From Spisula solida (lineage: Eukaryota > Mollusca > Bivalvia > Venerida > Mactridae): 64,000 bases of DNA. This document shows positions 39,661 to 51,948 of this stretch, one piece after another. The stretch is from contig OX365948.1 in NCBI GenBank assembly GCA_947247005.1, positions 806,001 to 870,000 of the forward strand. The letters run 5' to 3'. The translations under genes were made by a program, and so were the position numbers. Numbering within the stretch: the stretch's first letter is position 1; every line of letters begins with the position of its first letter. Below the pieces are notes generated by a model. The model was given only the letters and a program-made list of their open reading frames with translations, did not search any database and had not been told where the DNA came from.

Positions 39661-39912
39661 CACAGTAATCCAGTAACAGGCAAAGTCGGTACTAGAAGTA
39701 CCCTGGACACCACATGTGCTGAGCATCAAGCATGGGAGCTACATCACTTTCCCTTTATTTTTTTAGATGTCAAGCATAGCCTTTATTTACCAGTAAGCTG
39801 TCTGCTGAAACCGTTGAGAGGCATATGTGTGCCCACCACCCATATTTGAACCCAGGTCACCAGATTAGATGGCAAGCATCATTAGCAAACCACTGAGCTA
39901 CAGAGGCCGCCA
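39661..39912 (-). mobile_element. tRNA-derived SINE, minus strand
   Basis: On the minus strand the head starts at 39912 with a pol III A box (TAGCTCAGTGGTTTGCTAA, 39900-39882) and a B box (GGGTTCAAATATG, 39853-39841), spaced as in a tRNA. The body extends to about 39,661 and includes CATGCTTGATGCTCAGCA, loosely shared with the SINEs at 52 and 57 kb. The tRNA part is degenerate and not a functional tRNA gene. The 3' limit is approximate. Confidence 0.65.
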
Positions 39913-40764
39913 GTAACCAGGATGTTTTAATAACTTTGGAATGTCATTTCCTTTATAGGATTGATCAGAGTTTTGTTACTACGGGCAGAAACTTGAACCT
40001 TTTGAGACTATCAGACCGGTACAAAACACCAGAAGGCTTATAATATCAAACGGTTTCTCACATCACACTGTCAAATTTAAGAATCATTATTTATGAAAAA
40101 GCTTAACAGAAAAACTTAATTCAAACAAGATTTACTAAGAACTCGTTAATCCTACCAGTAATGATTACCAGAGTTTTTGGTAACTCTTCAAAAAGGAGAT
40201 ACTGAGAACTCTTCCGCATAGTGAGCACTCTTCAGTGAGGGAGGAACAAAGTGATTCCAGTCACTTCCTGGATTAGTATCACCTGTGCAACATTTTATCG
40301 AAAATTGTTTGCAGTGTAAATATTCTACCAAGTTGGATAAACACACGATGTATTTTCTTATGGGCATTGTTGCCAAACTTTGAGAATGACAGGTTCAATA
40401 AAGCACCAAACAAAAGTGATAACATAAGACAGACTGTGCATGTTTTTGCAATACCAGCATCCGACTTCCCGAGGTGAAATAAACAATAAATAAGCTGAGC
40501 AACGTTGTTTCGATCCTGAATATACATATTCCAAGTTGAAAGCTTTGTAGGAACATGCCCAATTCTAGCCAAATGATAAAAATAGTAGTATAAGATAAAC
40601 TTTATACCTTTGACACAGATACAGCTCTGACATTGTCAAAGGCTTAAATGTTCTAATATTTTTATGCGGTATTTATCAAATAACTGTGATAGAATATGAT
40701 ATCATAAACATATGTACAACAAAATTCTGAGAGGATCCAGTCTTTAGAGGGAAAGCCACTTGGA
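39913..40764. other. AT-rich intron sequence, nothing recognised
   Basis: The 97-codon minus ORF at 40279-40572 has no recognisable domain. Confidence 0.45.
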
Positions 40765-40862
40765 GTCACATGACATTCCCGCCCAACATTGATGCCGAGT
40801 GTCACATGACATTCCCGCCCAACATTGATGCCAAGTGTCACATGACATTCCCGCCAAACATT
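40765..40862 (+). repeat. 36-bp repeat, 2.7 units
   Basis: Units start GTCACATGACATTCCCGCCC at 40765, 40801 and 40837. Confidence 0.9.
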
Positions 40863-40876
40863 GTTTCCATGGAAAC
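40863..40876 (+). promoter_or_regulatory. X-box-like palindrome GTTTCCATGGAAAC
   Basis: A perfect 14-bp palindrome matching the RFX consensus, directly after the 36-bp repeat. Function inferred. Confidence 0.3.
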
Positions 40877-42547
40877 ACTATGCAGAATACAAAAACATTA
40901 GACATTGATCATGTGCAATGGTCAACCCTTTATTATGTTAAGGGACAAGTCTGATCTGCTGTTCTGACATAGATGATTTAAGGGGACAGGAAATATGTTT
41001 GAGCATTTATAATTATTCCAGACATTATCCAAACATTCTGCATGTTAGAGATGTGGTGTATATATTACAAACCAAGAAGAATGTGTCATATTTTAATTTA
41101 CTAGATTCCATTAATGGAGAGGTAAGTGGGCTTTAATTAGGAGCAGAAAGCCGAGTCTTGCTGGCATGCACATAGTATGACAGGCTACACAATGCAGACA
41201 GGATATGACACGGTGCTAGATATGTGCTCGCAAAAACTTGCCCCACAATGCACCATCACAAAAACAGATTTGCAGAATAGTTGACGTCTATAAACATCAG
41301 GAAACTTGCAACATGTTTAAGCCGGGTAATAAAATAAATGCACAGTGTGGCACATAACGTGTGTTTCACGTCTGTCAACAATACTTTACACTTAACACTG
41401 CACCATGATTACACTGGAACAACTAATGTCATACTTCTGTGTAATATAACAAAATGAACACTGGTGAATCATTTCAACATTTTACTCAACTATTCAAATC
41501 ATCTTTCAAATTTCACTGAAATAGCAAAATTGAATTTCAATGGATGATCGCATGTAATCGCTACTATTTGCTTATATATAAAACACGAGATATATATGTT
41601 TTGCTTCATCCATTCGATTACAGTTTATAACTATGTATACATATAAGGAAACACACAGCTGTAAGATACTAAAAATTGAACATTGTTGAAGACAAATCTC
41701 AGACAGATTGAATCTTCTAAAGGGAGATAACCACCAGGTATTGGGAGAGATTATCAACCTTGCTGAAGCATGGAGAATAGCATGTCATTGCTGGAGTGAG
41801 AACTGTACAAACACCTTACAGATAAATGCTGCACCTCACAGGGTGTACTCATGTTAGCAGACTATTGTAAAGAGAACATCAAGCAGACTGTTATACCAGT
41901 GTACAGCAATTCAGGGATCTACACAGCACAATGACATCCATTGTACATGACAAACACACTTTTGGACAACTTTATGAAAACATGTGTTATAGCACAGAGA
42001 ATTTGACATGATCCTGACCTTTATGCATGAATATATTACAAAGTTCTTGCGTTGAATATATAAATTACCGCGAGTAAATCGTGCAATATTGGTTCTTTTA
42101 GATTTGTGTTGTTATTACACCTCAAGCGCCTTTGTGATACTCTCCGCTTATGAAAACATACGACCGGGTTATAAATATAGGCAATATATCAGCTGTTAAA
42201 TTATGCCAATTGAAGGTCGAGAGTCGGACTATACGAACAAGTGACCAATAGACAACTCCTGCCAGCCATTGCAAACATGTTTTACAAATAATTGACCAAT
42301 AAAGAAATAGTGTACACACAGCACAATTTAACACTTTGAACTATTTTCGAATTGATCGTAGAGATGATTATATGAAGTAAGATATATGATGTAGAGCTCC
42401 TCTGTCTATATCATACATCAATAATACAACATAGACCCAGTTTGCAAATAGAGATAAATGTTGTTGCCTCAAGAACAATAAATGACATTGCAGATATACT
42501 TTAATACATATTTCCAGGTCACATTCAGCATTCAGCTAGTAATTCTT
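40877..42547. other. AT-rich intron sequence
   Basis: Solitary core AGGGAGATAACC at 41721. No coding signal. Confidence 0.45.
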
Positions 42548-42720
42548 GTCCATTTATTCAGCCAATGAAAACATGTTTTACATTTTAAATAGTCCATTTA
42601 TTCTGCCAATGAAAACATGGTTTACATTTTAAACAGTCCATTTATTCAGCCAATGAAAACATGGTTTACATTTTAAACAGTCATTCATTCAGCCAATGAA
42701 AACATGTGTTACATTTGTAC
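42548..42720 (+). repeat. 44-bp repeat, 4 units
   Basis: Units start at 42548, 42592, 42636 and 42680 and contain GCCAATGAAAACATGGTTTA. Confidence 0.9.
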
Positions 42721-42795
42721 TGGGACCTCTTTCTTGCGGAGCTTGCACATTGTATATAGATCTTGTTGTGCCTTTCATACTCTGCTGTTTCTGTT

Positions 42796-42844
42796 AAGTG
42801 TTGCCTTCCCTGAGTGTTGCCTTCCCTGAGTGTTGTCTTCCCTG
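42796..42844 (+). repeat. 16-bp repeat, 3 units
   Basis: GTGTTGCCTTCCCTGA repeated, the last with GTCTTCCC. Confidence 0.85.
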
Positions 42845-43207
42845 TCCAATATGATATCATCTTTGTACAAATCACTGAGTAATAGACATTGTATTATTAA
42901 TACAATAAGTATATGATATCATCTAGTACTGACTTTTAATCAATTGAAATGTGCAAGGATTTAGACTAAACACCATCACTTGACTTTAATGGATTTTAAT
43001 ATACTGAACTTTGTTTTTTGGTTGGTTCAATATAAAGTGGTGCAGCTATTGGCACACTGAACCAGTGTTTATGACTGTCTGATGTCCGTAATTGTACTTT
43101 GTTTCTAGAACACAATGTAATTGTTAATATTTTCAGGTCTGCTCTGATATTTTGGCGACAATGCACTTTATATTTTAAAGGTTTTTCTGGCTGATTGAAT
43201 ATTCCTA

Positions 43208-43211
<4 letters not shown>
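42845..43211. other. AT-rich intron sequence, nothing recognised
   Basis: No ORF, exon or repeat that I could support. Confidence 0.5.

Positions 43212-43279
<68 letters not shown>
43212..43279. repeat. (TA)n microsatellite, about 34 dinucleotides
   Basis: Pure alternating TA. A 12-G homopolymer follows at 43320-43331. Confidence 0.97.
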
Positions 43280-43280
<1 letters not shown>

Positions 43281-44044
43281 CTTGATAACACAGTCTCAGT
43301 CCACCTGACTTAGTGCAGTGGGGGGGGGGGGTAACACTAACATTGTCTCTTGGCAGTTGTGGGTTTGTTACTAACCAGAGGTTAGCACATCTTTGACAGT
43401 ATCTGACTTGAGTCATGTCCTCATGGTGATTGAGGGTAGTTAATTGCTTGTGGGAGCAAATTTGTTAAAATTGATACATAATTCTTGAAGTTGGTTAGGT
43501 CAAGAGTTTTGTAAATAGTGTAATGCAGGATAGGACGGAAAACCCCGAACAATTTGAGGATCTGGAGAGCTTGATCAAGGAAACTGCTGCTTTCGATCAT
43601 TTGGAATTGAATAAAAATATTCATCTAGTTTTCAACCTACACCACAATCTATAATTGAAACATGGGATTGTCGATAATATAACGAAATAATCTTGTAAAT
43701 TTTGCAAACATCATAAATAATTCAAACCCGGGAACCATCATGTCCAGACAGATTGCTTGTTGAAATTTATTGCTTTATGTTGTTTTAATCATCAAATAAG
43801 TTGCGACAGGAACCTGACAGGATCCGGCTTTTTTTCTTTACGTTTTTTCTTTACGTCTGCTCGACACATCAAGCCCCACACTGCGGACCAACACTGTGTT
43901 GATATGACGACTATTGGGAAAAGTTCTCGCACCATCGGAAGACATTTATTTTGAAATAGTTTGTAATGAGTCTTGACTTTAACACATTAAGAGCGTTCTA
44001 GAACTTGCCACATATGGGAGAGAATATTTTCTCCAACATTTACG

Positions 44045-44058
44045 GTTTCCATGACAAC
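44045..44058 (+). promoter_or_regulatory. X-box-like motif GTTTCCATGACAAC
   Basis: Fits GTTNCC-NN-GRNAAC. AAAATGGCGGC (a YY1-like sequence) follows at about 44,063 and GCGGAGCGG at about 44,085, giving a small GC-richer cluster in AT-rich DNA. A regulatory role is inferred. Confidence 0.35.
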
Positions 44059-45478
44059 CACACAAAATGGCGGCTCACAGTATCGCGGAGCGGTGTTATA
44101 GTCACTGTGGAACAATGTTATTGATTAGGAAAAAACAATCTTGTGAGTTACTCTGTCTCAATTACCCATCATGAGCTCCTTGTTTGAACATTATCCACCC
44201 AATGCCATAAAACATTGCTCGGCAGTAACCAGAGGTCAATTATATCTGGACAAAACAGGCAATTACTTGATGAAAACTTTACATAAATGGAGAGGTTTGT
44301 GTGAATATCATCTACTGATAGATGTGTAATGACTCGGGGTCGGCAATACAAAAATGTCTTCTGACATGGACCACTACTAAGCTGTCACCGGCGGGAAGAA
44401 ATTATCTGGATAATTATGATTTATGATGTAATATACACGCTGGGAGTAACCAAGAGTCTTAGCATGATCAGGATAAACAAGAAAACAATATCACATGACG
44501 CAAACTCTACAAAGTCATCTTTTACCCAGATTATTACACAAGGAACACAGTCATCTTTTACCAAGATTATTACATATGGGACCCTTATGTTAGAGAAATA
44601 TAGTACATTGAGAAAAATTTCCTTGTTCCACATCTCTTTTAATTCATTATATTCAACATTATTTGTGTATATTTTCAAGAGTTTAGGGGTCAAAATCCGG
44701 TAAAGGTGTAATAATAAATGTTTGAAAGTACTCCTCTTTTTGAAATTAAAACATACATCTAAATGGATCATCATATTCAAATGAAATACACACATGAACA
44801 GTATATTATATACCCCAAAGCTAAGAGAAGATAAAGATTCCAAACTCAGATTTCAATTACTGTCATTTTCTTTACTTTAGAACTTTGAGAACTCTATTTT
44901 GTGGATTTCATTAAGAAACTCAAATATAACATCAAAACTTTTTTTATTCTTATGTAAATTAAAATAGATAAATTCATCACCTTACAAAATTGCCCTTTTC
45001 CAAAATCATATAAAATTTGATACCCACAAAATTTAATGTGCATGGTTTTATACATGTATTTTTTTTATTATTGACTGTTTTTATTATTAATTGATTAACC
45101 AAGTAAGTAAAGAAGCTACATTCACTGGTCATGGAAAAGGATTAGGGTAATGCGATAAACTACTCAAAATTTGATAACGGTCAAGAAATATTCCATTTGA
45201 ATATTTTGCAAATTGAATAAGATTGACTGGTAGAATGTTCAGAAACATAATGCTACATCTACAATATTGTAAGCCAATAAAGTTTACTTCAAAATTTAAT
45301 GTCTAAGTGCTGATAAGCCCAATCCCATTAAAATGTTCATGCTTCATTCAAACTTCGGTTATAACAGAATGCCGTCTATTTCTTGGCATTTTGGGTCTTA
45401 CGCGATATGCAAATAAAAACGGGACAAAAAAATCCATATTATTCTCGCTACTTTGGGCTCTGCAAATAGGGATTATCA

Positions 45479-45492
45479 GTTACCTGGGAAAC
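45479..45492 (+). promoter_or_regulatory. X-box-like motif GTTACCTGGGAAAC
   Basis: Fits GTTNCC-NN-GRNAAC with TG as the spacer. Function inferred from the motif. Confidence 0.25.
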
Positions 45493-46161
45493 AACGTCAT
45501 TTTGACAATGCTTGTCAAATATAAGATATGAATTTTTCAAAATTTAGCAACAGATAAGATAATATTTCATAACTGCACACAATTTTCTTAATCGGTTTTG
45601 TTCGGTAAACGTAAGACAGACATTAAAATTGATTTCTTGACCCTTAGAAAAGTTTGAGTAGTATATATACAAACTATAAATAATAGTAAACTTATATTTT
45701 AATGATAACATTCAAAATATTTAAATGATAAATGAAAGTATTGACTTGATTATAAAAGTGACATGCACATACTGTAGGGTATATATAGAGCTTTCAGACA
45801 GTAATAGGAAATATCCAAGTACCCATCTCTGCCATTTCTTTTAAGTGTAGACAATATCATAACTCCATAGTTGGCAATAGTTGGGAATTATCTGACAGAA
45901 TCTTTTATTAAAATAACAAATGATATTAGAGTGTGATAAACTATTGCTGATCATAATTCATCATAGATATAACATACTGCGAGTCTGTGTGTCTGCTGTA
46001 TGACATGGCTATCTAATTCGGCACCATTCCGAGTCTTCTACCATATATATCGCCACGGAGACGGATATAATATATCTACCAATAGACAGTATATCCTATA
46101 TAATGTCATTCAGACATATGTTGTCTGGTATAAAACCAAGGGATCAATATAATCGTACCCA

Positions 46162-46715
46162 TCATTCTACAAGTATGTTCTAATGTTCTACTACCGTCCT
46201 ACAAGCATGTTCTAATGTTCTACTACCGTTAATTCTAGCAAGGCATGTACCGACCATTCTACGAGCATGTTCTAATGTTCTACAAGCATGTTCTAATGTT
46301 CTACTCCGTCTCACAAGCATGTTCTAATGTTCTACTACCGTTCTAGCTAGGCATGTACCGACCATTCTACAAGCATGTTCTAATGTTCTACTACCATTCT
46401 AGCTAGGCATGTACCGACCATTCTACAAGCATGTTCTAATGTTCTACTACCATTCTAGCTAGGCATGTACCGACCATTCTACAAGCATGTTCTAATGTTC
46501 TACTACCATTCTAGCTAGGCATGTACCGACCATTCTACAAGCATGTTCTAATGTTCTACTACCATTCTAGCTAGGCATGTACCGACCATTCTACAAGCAT
46601 GTTCTAATGTTCTACTACCATTCTAGCTAGGCATGTACCGACCATTCTACAAGCATGTTCTAATGTTCTACTACCGTTCTAGCTAAGTACATACTGACCA
46701 TTCTACACATATTTT
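46162..46715 (+). repeat. 56-bp minisatellite, about 9 units with irregular leading units
   Basis: Unit contains CATTCTAGCTAGGCATGTAC then CGACCATTCTACAAGCATGT. The central six units are nearly identical. The left units vary in length and lack the TAGCTAGG part. Confidence 0.92.
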
Positions 46716-47148
46716 ATACATGTTCTACAGCAGGGTACTATATAATCATACATATGATCACTGATATTATATCCATGTTTCCATTTTTATTATATCCTAT
46801 GTTTTATTATAATCGGGGTATATACATTTTCTATAATTAATATATCAGTTTAGTTTTAATATTAAATTAGTTGAAGGCTTGGTGAAAGCCGAAACGTCAG
46901 TCTTTATTAAATTATGATGATGTAAACCTGCTTTCGGTATCATAGTGGATAATTATATTAGTTTCTTTTATTATTATTTTCATTTTGTTTTATAATTGTC
47001 ATTTTTTAATCATAATTATTATTTTCTTTATGGTTTTTTCAAAAATAAGTCTTTACTATTATATTAGTTTTGTTTTATTATAATACTAGTTTTATTTTAT
47101 TATATGTATTATATTAAATTTTGTTTTCTTTAATTATAAATATTGCAA
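46716..47148. other. Very AT-rich DNA with a possible decayed hammerhead-like motif at 46866-46900
   Basis: GGCTTGGTGAAAGCCGAAAC followed by GTCAG forms a short stem-loop then CGAAAC-GTC, as in the 3' half of a hammerhead core. The expected CTGATGA is only weakly matched (TAGTTGA). Such sequences occur in Penelope-like retroelements, but no element body is visible. Confidence 0.25.
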
Positions 47149-47242
47149 TGAAGGATGTTCTTCTCAGGTCATCAACATCTTAAAACCCTCCACCTGAAAC
47201 TCTACGGAGACGTTGATGACCTGAGAAGAACCACATCCTTCA
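47149..47242. repeat. Long hairpin: 28-31-nt inverted repeat with a 35-nt loop
   Basis: The left arm 47149-47176 (with TTCTTCTCAGGTCATCAAC) and right arm 47212-47242 (with GTTGATGACCTGAGAAGAA) are reverse complements apart from a 3-nt indel. The origin could be a small mobile element. Confidence 0.85.
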
Positions 47243-49090
47243 TCTGACATACTGGCGTGGTCGTGTAAGTATAGTCAGGATGCCAACCACGGGCGAAGAG
47301 TCCCCTAATTGGCCAATAAATTTTGATTAAGTAAAAAAATATAATTAAATAAGTCAAAAGTTTAGACAAATACCGAAGACCATGATAGGCTGAAGGTAGG
47401 TTGGAAAATACTGCAAGTACTTAGTAGAGAAAATATATTATCAAATATTGATATAAAATTTCCAATCCTTAAACAATGCAAGGGAGACAACTTCAATATG
47501 AAGGAATTATTCACACCAAGAGTAGTCTCCCTTGGAAGTACTTTGCAAATAATATCTAAGGGAGGTAACTGCCACTCTACATTTGTACAATAGATATTCA
47601 GACTTACTCCCCTTTAAATACCACACAAGAAATCATGGAACTGACAAGAACAGACAGGAACAGTGAGTTCAGTCATTACCTGACCAGGTACGGAAAGGTG
47701 TGGCAGATAGATGAATGGTGTTAACCTGCTGCTAGTTCATGTATAAACCATTTAGAGATATAAAGTTAGAAATAATGGTATAATTAGGTATCTGCCATGA
47801 CTGAAGTCTCTATTCCATGACTCTATTAATGTAGCTAACAACACCATCAGCTGACCTAACCACCTGTCAGGCTCGTGCTTCAAGCAGCTGTTGATAAAAT
47901 TGTAAAAACATTTCTTGTTTACCTTGAATTTTTTACCTTTTTCAATACAACATTCAGAAACCCGTCTTTTATACCCTACACACCAACAATCGACCATAGC
48001 AAGGCAAACTGTAGCACCAGATAATATCAAGTAAATTCTAATTTAAAGTTTGTCTTTACAAAAATTTTTTTAAAAAAGAATTTGTAAATGGTTAGTTTGA
48101 AAATGTGTGAAATAGAAGTATTCAGATAAACAGAGAAACTCTTCAATGTAGAATAACATTAAAACTGGTCAATATTTGTTATTTGTTGTTTTAGACTTAT
48201 TTTGGGAAACATGTTCTTACAACTTAGATCATGACTTAACGTTAAAACATACATGTACTATGATATATAAATGGGTATTTATCAACCAATAGCCTATACA
48301 TCATGTTGAATTACCTTCTGGTACCATAGCGCTATCACCGTCCTATAGGTATGCTATCCTATCACTGCAATCCGTTCTATTCATCAAGTGCTTTGTTTGA
48401 CAATACACGGCTGTAGTAGGATGCAAACGACAAGATAAATGTCTTTAATCATCTGACAATCAGGTGTTACTATTGGAATGAGGTTTTGACAGACACGGAC
48501 AATTTGATGACATTTCATATATGTACAAATATCTATCATCTTGTATTATAAGCTGCTAGCAAATATTATTAAACAAACAAACTGCAAGACAATTATCATA
48601 AAACACTATTAACTCTTAGCGATTTTGATATGAGCAAATAACATGTTAAAGATATACGAAGACATAACATGATAATTAGGTATCTAATCAACCTGGCCGA
48701 GCCCGGGCGTTTTATTTTAAAATACATGACACTGATTGTTAAACAAATAATTATTTGAAGACCAAAATAGGCGAAATATTTAGAAATTAGAATTTGAGGA
48801 TGATTTGGTAAATATAAATTAACGAATGACGTCAATTGTGCAAACCTTTGATTGCCATGTTTTAATGTCAATGACGACCATAGTAATAATGTGGTTGGTT
48901 CTTATCATGTTTAGCACCATTTTTCAACAATTTGTTCAAACTCACAGTTGTGCTTACCAATTTTCACCAGTCAAACAATCAACCAGTACTGACTTGCTCC
49001 TTCGCAAGCAACTGACAATTTCTCCACATGTGGAGGACATATCCATATCTAATGTCATAGAAGAACATACCCTGCCTAACGAAGTATTTG
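47243..49090. other. AT-rich intron sequence
   Basis: Solitary core copies at 47481 (AGGGAGACAACT), 47524 (reversed, AGTCTCCCTTGGAA) and 47558 (AAGGGAGGTAACTG). ORF 48826-49095 (89 codons) has a hydrophobic stretch but no other support. Confidence 0.45.
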
Positions 49091-49095
49091 CATGA

Positions 49096-49206
49096 CAGGG
49101 CTTTTATTTGCTGAATTGTGGAGAGGCCCAAGCCCTTTTTATATCGAGAAAATTTAGCACGAAAATTCCCAAAATTGTGAAAAAGTGATCACTGTAAGAA
49201 GCCCTG
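49096..49206. mobile_element. Small putative MITE F, 111 bp
   Basis: Ends CAGGGCTT and AAGCCCTG are inverted, and CATGA directly flanks both sides (49091-49095, 49207-49211). CAGGG ends are common in hAT elements, but those duplicate 8 bp, so the class is open. Confidence 0.4.
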
Positions 49207-49620
49207 CATGAGTGATCCTTTATAAATGAAATTATACCAAATGGTATATCATTATTAAACAATGAATGAGACAGACATTTATGACAATATTGATAATGTT
49301 TGATTTCAGGACCTAAAATGACGATTGTTTGTCTGTTTCAGATATGTACCTAATAAGTAAGTATACCAGAAATGTTGCAATTTCCTGTACAGTTGACTCT
49401 TCTCCCAGAAAAATGTTCAGAATTTCATTCAATGAAAAATTATATTTAAATAAAACAGAAACTTACTCCAATATATTAATTTATTTTGTTACAACGTTTT
49501 AATACTTGTATGTTCTTCATCAGGTGAATAATCCATTACAGGAATATACAATGAACAAGACATAGATTGGGAGTAAATCAGTGATATATACGTGATATAT
49601 GTGCGAGTAACACACTAGAT
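49207..49620. other. AT-rich intron sequence, nothing recognised
   Basis: No ORF, exon or repeat that I could support. Confidence 0.5.
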
Positions 49621-50508
49621 GAGTGTGCAAGACTTCCGAACAATGCTGGTTCCAGAGTGTGCATGACTTCCGAACAATGCTGGTTCCAGAGTGTGCATGA
49701 CTTCCGAACAATGCTGGTTCCTGAGTGTGCATGACTTCCGAACAATGCTGGTTCCTGAGTGTGCATGACTTCCGAACAATGCTGGTTCCAGAGTGTGCAT
49801 GACTTCCGAACAATGCTGGTTCCTGAGTGTGCATGACTTCCGAACAATGCTGGTTCCAGAGTGTGCATGACTTCCGAACAGTGCTGGTTCCACAGTGTGC
49901 ATGACTTCCGAACAATGCTGGTTCCAGAGTGTGCATGACTTCCGAACAATGCTGGTTCCAGAGTGTGCATGACTTCCGAACAATGCTGGTTCCAGAGTGT
50001 GCATGACTTCCGAACAGTGCTGGTTCCAGAGTGTGCATGACTTCCGAACAATGCTGGTTCCAGAGTGTGCATGACTTCCGAACAATGCTGGTTCCAGAGT
50101 GTGCATGACTTCCGAACAATGCTGGTTCCAGAGTGTGCAAGACTTCCGAACAATGCTGGTTCCAGAGTGTGCATGACTTCCGAACAATGCTGGTTCCAGA
50201 GTGTGCAAGACTTCCGAATAATGCTGGTTCCAGAGTGTGCATGACTTCGGAACAATGCTGGTTCCAGAGTGAACATGACTTCCGACCATTGCTGGTTCCA
50301 GAGTGTGCATGACTTCCGAACAATGCTGGTTCCAGAGTGTGCAAGACTTCAGAACAATGCTGGTTCCGGAGTGTACATGACTTCCGACCAATGCTGGTTC
50401 CAGAGTGTGCATGACTTCCGAACAATGCTGGTTCCAGAGTGTGCATGACTTCCGAACAATGCTGGTTCCAGAGTGTGCATGACTTCCGAACAATGCTGGT
50501 TCCAGACT
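49621..50508 (+). repeat. 34-bp minisatellite, about 26 units
   Basis: Unit GTGTGCATGACTTCCGAACA then ATGCTGGTTCCAGA. Variants TCCTGAG, GTGCAAGAC and CGACCA are scattered. Three overlapping minus ORFs of 230-308 codons arise because 34 leaves remainder one, so every frame reads the same 34-residue cycle. They have no upstream protein context. Confidence 0.95.
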
Positions 50509-51948
50509 GTCATACATGTAAATCATCTACCAACAAGTGGGTGGGGGGGATATTAAAATTCTTCATAACTTCAAACTGTTGACTTTCTCATGCTGATAAG
50601 CCACGATGCAACATGTGGTAAAGCTTGCTGGCATATCAAACACATACATACATAGCGTGCACACACTCAAACAAGTCATTTAAGTATAGTCATATAGCAA
50701 TGAGTAGTTTTTGAAATCTGCAGAACACATTTAAAGTCTGACATATGACACCGAAAGTCGTGAAATAGCCCCATTTTTTGTAGTGTTAGTGTTTCACACC
50801 CTTCGTCAACAGAATTTCGGTAATTTATCATAAAGAAACATTGCCCCACATACCAAATGTAAAAAGGAATAAATGCACTAATTACATGTTTTTGGGCTTG
50901 ATTCTAAACAACCTGTACAAGATAAATTAGAATAGTAACATATTGTTCTGATTGGTTCCATCAGTACTCTGATTACAAAGTAACAAGTTTAGTTTAAATT
51001 TATTTAAAGATCTTCCTCCGTTGATGTCAATCATTTAAACTAATGTTATTAAAGGGCCATGACAACACAAGAGCCCTATAAATCCCTTTGAAGGGCCATG
51101 GCAAAACCTGAGAGTGCTATAAATCCCTTAGAAGGGTCATTTGACAAATCAGAACCCTAAATCCCTTAACAATCTGAAGTTTTGGTTTACAATATTTCTG
51201 AATCATTTCTGTCCCATGTTTTAGTAAGAGATACTGACATATAACTATTCTTCTCTTCACAACCAAATAAATCGGATACAATTTCATCAAAAAAAATAAT
51301 TTCTGACGCAACAAACAGACAGGAGAAAAGTGGGTGCACATATAAAATTCTTCCTAGTAAACCACAAAACTGGTAAACATTTATTTTTTAGTCGTACAAG
51401 TCGATTAATTTTCCTGCAAGCCTGTGACAATGTTAACTTGTCTTAGCTTTCTTGTTCCATGGGAACTGAGCAAGAAAACCATTAACAAATTGAAGATATT
51501 CCATGTGAAAACAAGTTGCAACTTCATTCCTTCAAAATATTTTAGATTGAATTTCCAGCCGTAGAATCTGCATACACAGCTTAGTGGAAGAGGAGACATT
51601 AATTTGTATTGTTAGATTGAAGTGTTTTTCACCTTATATGGTGATAAATACCGCGTTTGATTGACATACAAAATGGAATACCAACATCTTATCCTGATAC
51701 GACCCTTCTGTTTGGTCTAATAGTGATTGATGAGATTTTGATTGGATTTGGAGTATGACTTTGATCACGTTCAATTACATGGCCGGACACCACAGTAACA
51801 GACTAGATACCATGGTAACAGAACATTATTATATGTTAGGTAATCTACCCAAGACAACAACTTTATACCTATTGTTTGAACTAAAAATTACATTGAACAC
51901 ACACATACAACAGTTTCAATAAGTTTGCATATTTTGAACAGTGCCCTA
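50509..51948. other. AT-rich intron sequence
   Basis: At 51045-51160 a degenerate 60-70-bp repeat is built on AAATCCCTT and AAGGGYCAT. Otherwise nothing. Confidence 0.45.

Larger units (their letters stand above)
43332..46161. other. AT-rich intron sequence
   Basis: Contains the longest ORF outside arrays (44843-44421, minus, 140 codons), with an internal VPYVIILVKDD/VPCVIIWVKDD duplication but no recognised family and AT-driven composition. A GC-richer patch lies at 44040-44110. Confidence 0.4.

Noticed and set aside
39841..39912. Functional tRNA gene
   Set aside because: A and B boxes are present, but the stems are not conserved and a SINE body follows.
44421..44843. 140-codon minus ORF, longest outside arrays
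   Set aside because: AT-driven hydrophobic composition, no recognised domain, no splice sites or upstream signals; a short internal duplication explains its repeat.
48826..49095. 89-codon plus ORF with a possible membrane segment
   Set aside because: No supporting gene structure, and the putative MITE F begins right at its stop.
49520..50526. Minus ORFs of 232-308 codons
   Set aside because: The 34-bp unit cycles through all three frames and contains no stop in the cycle; the three ORFs are the same peptide cycle.
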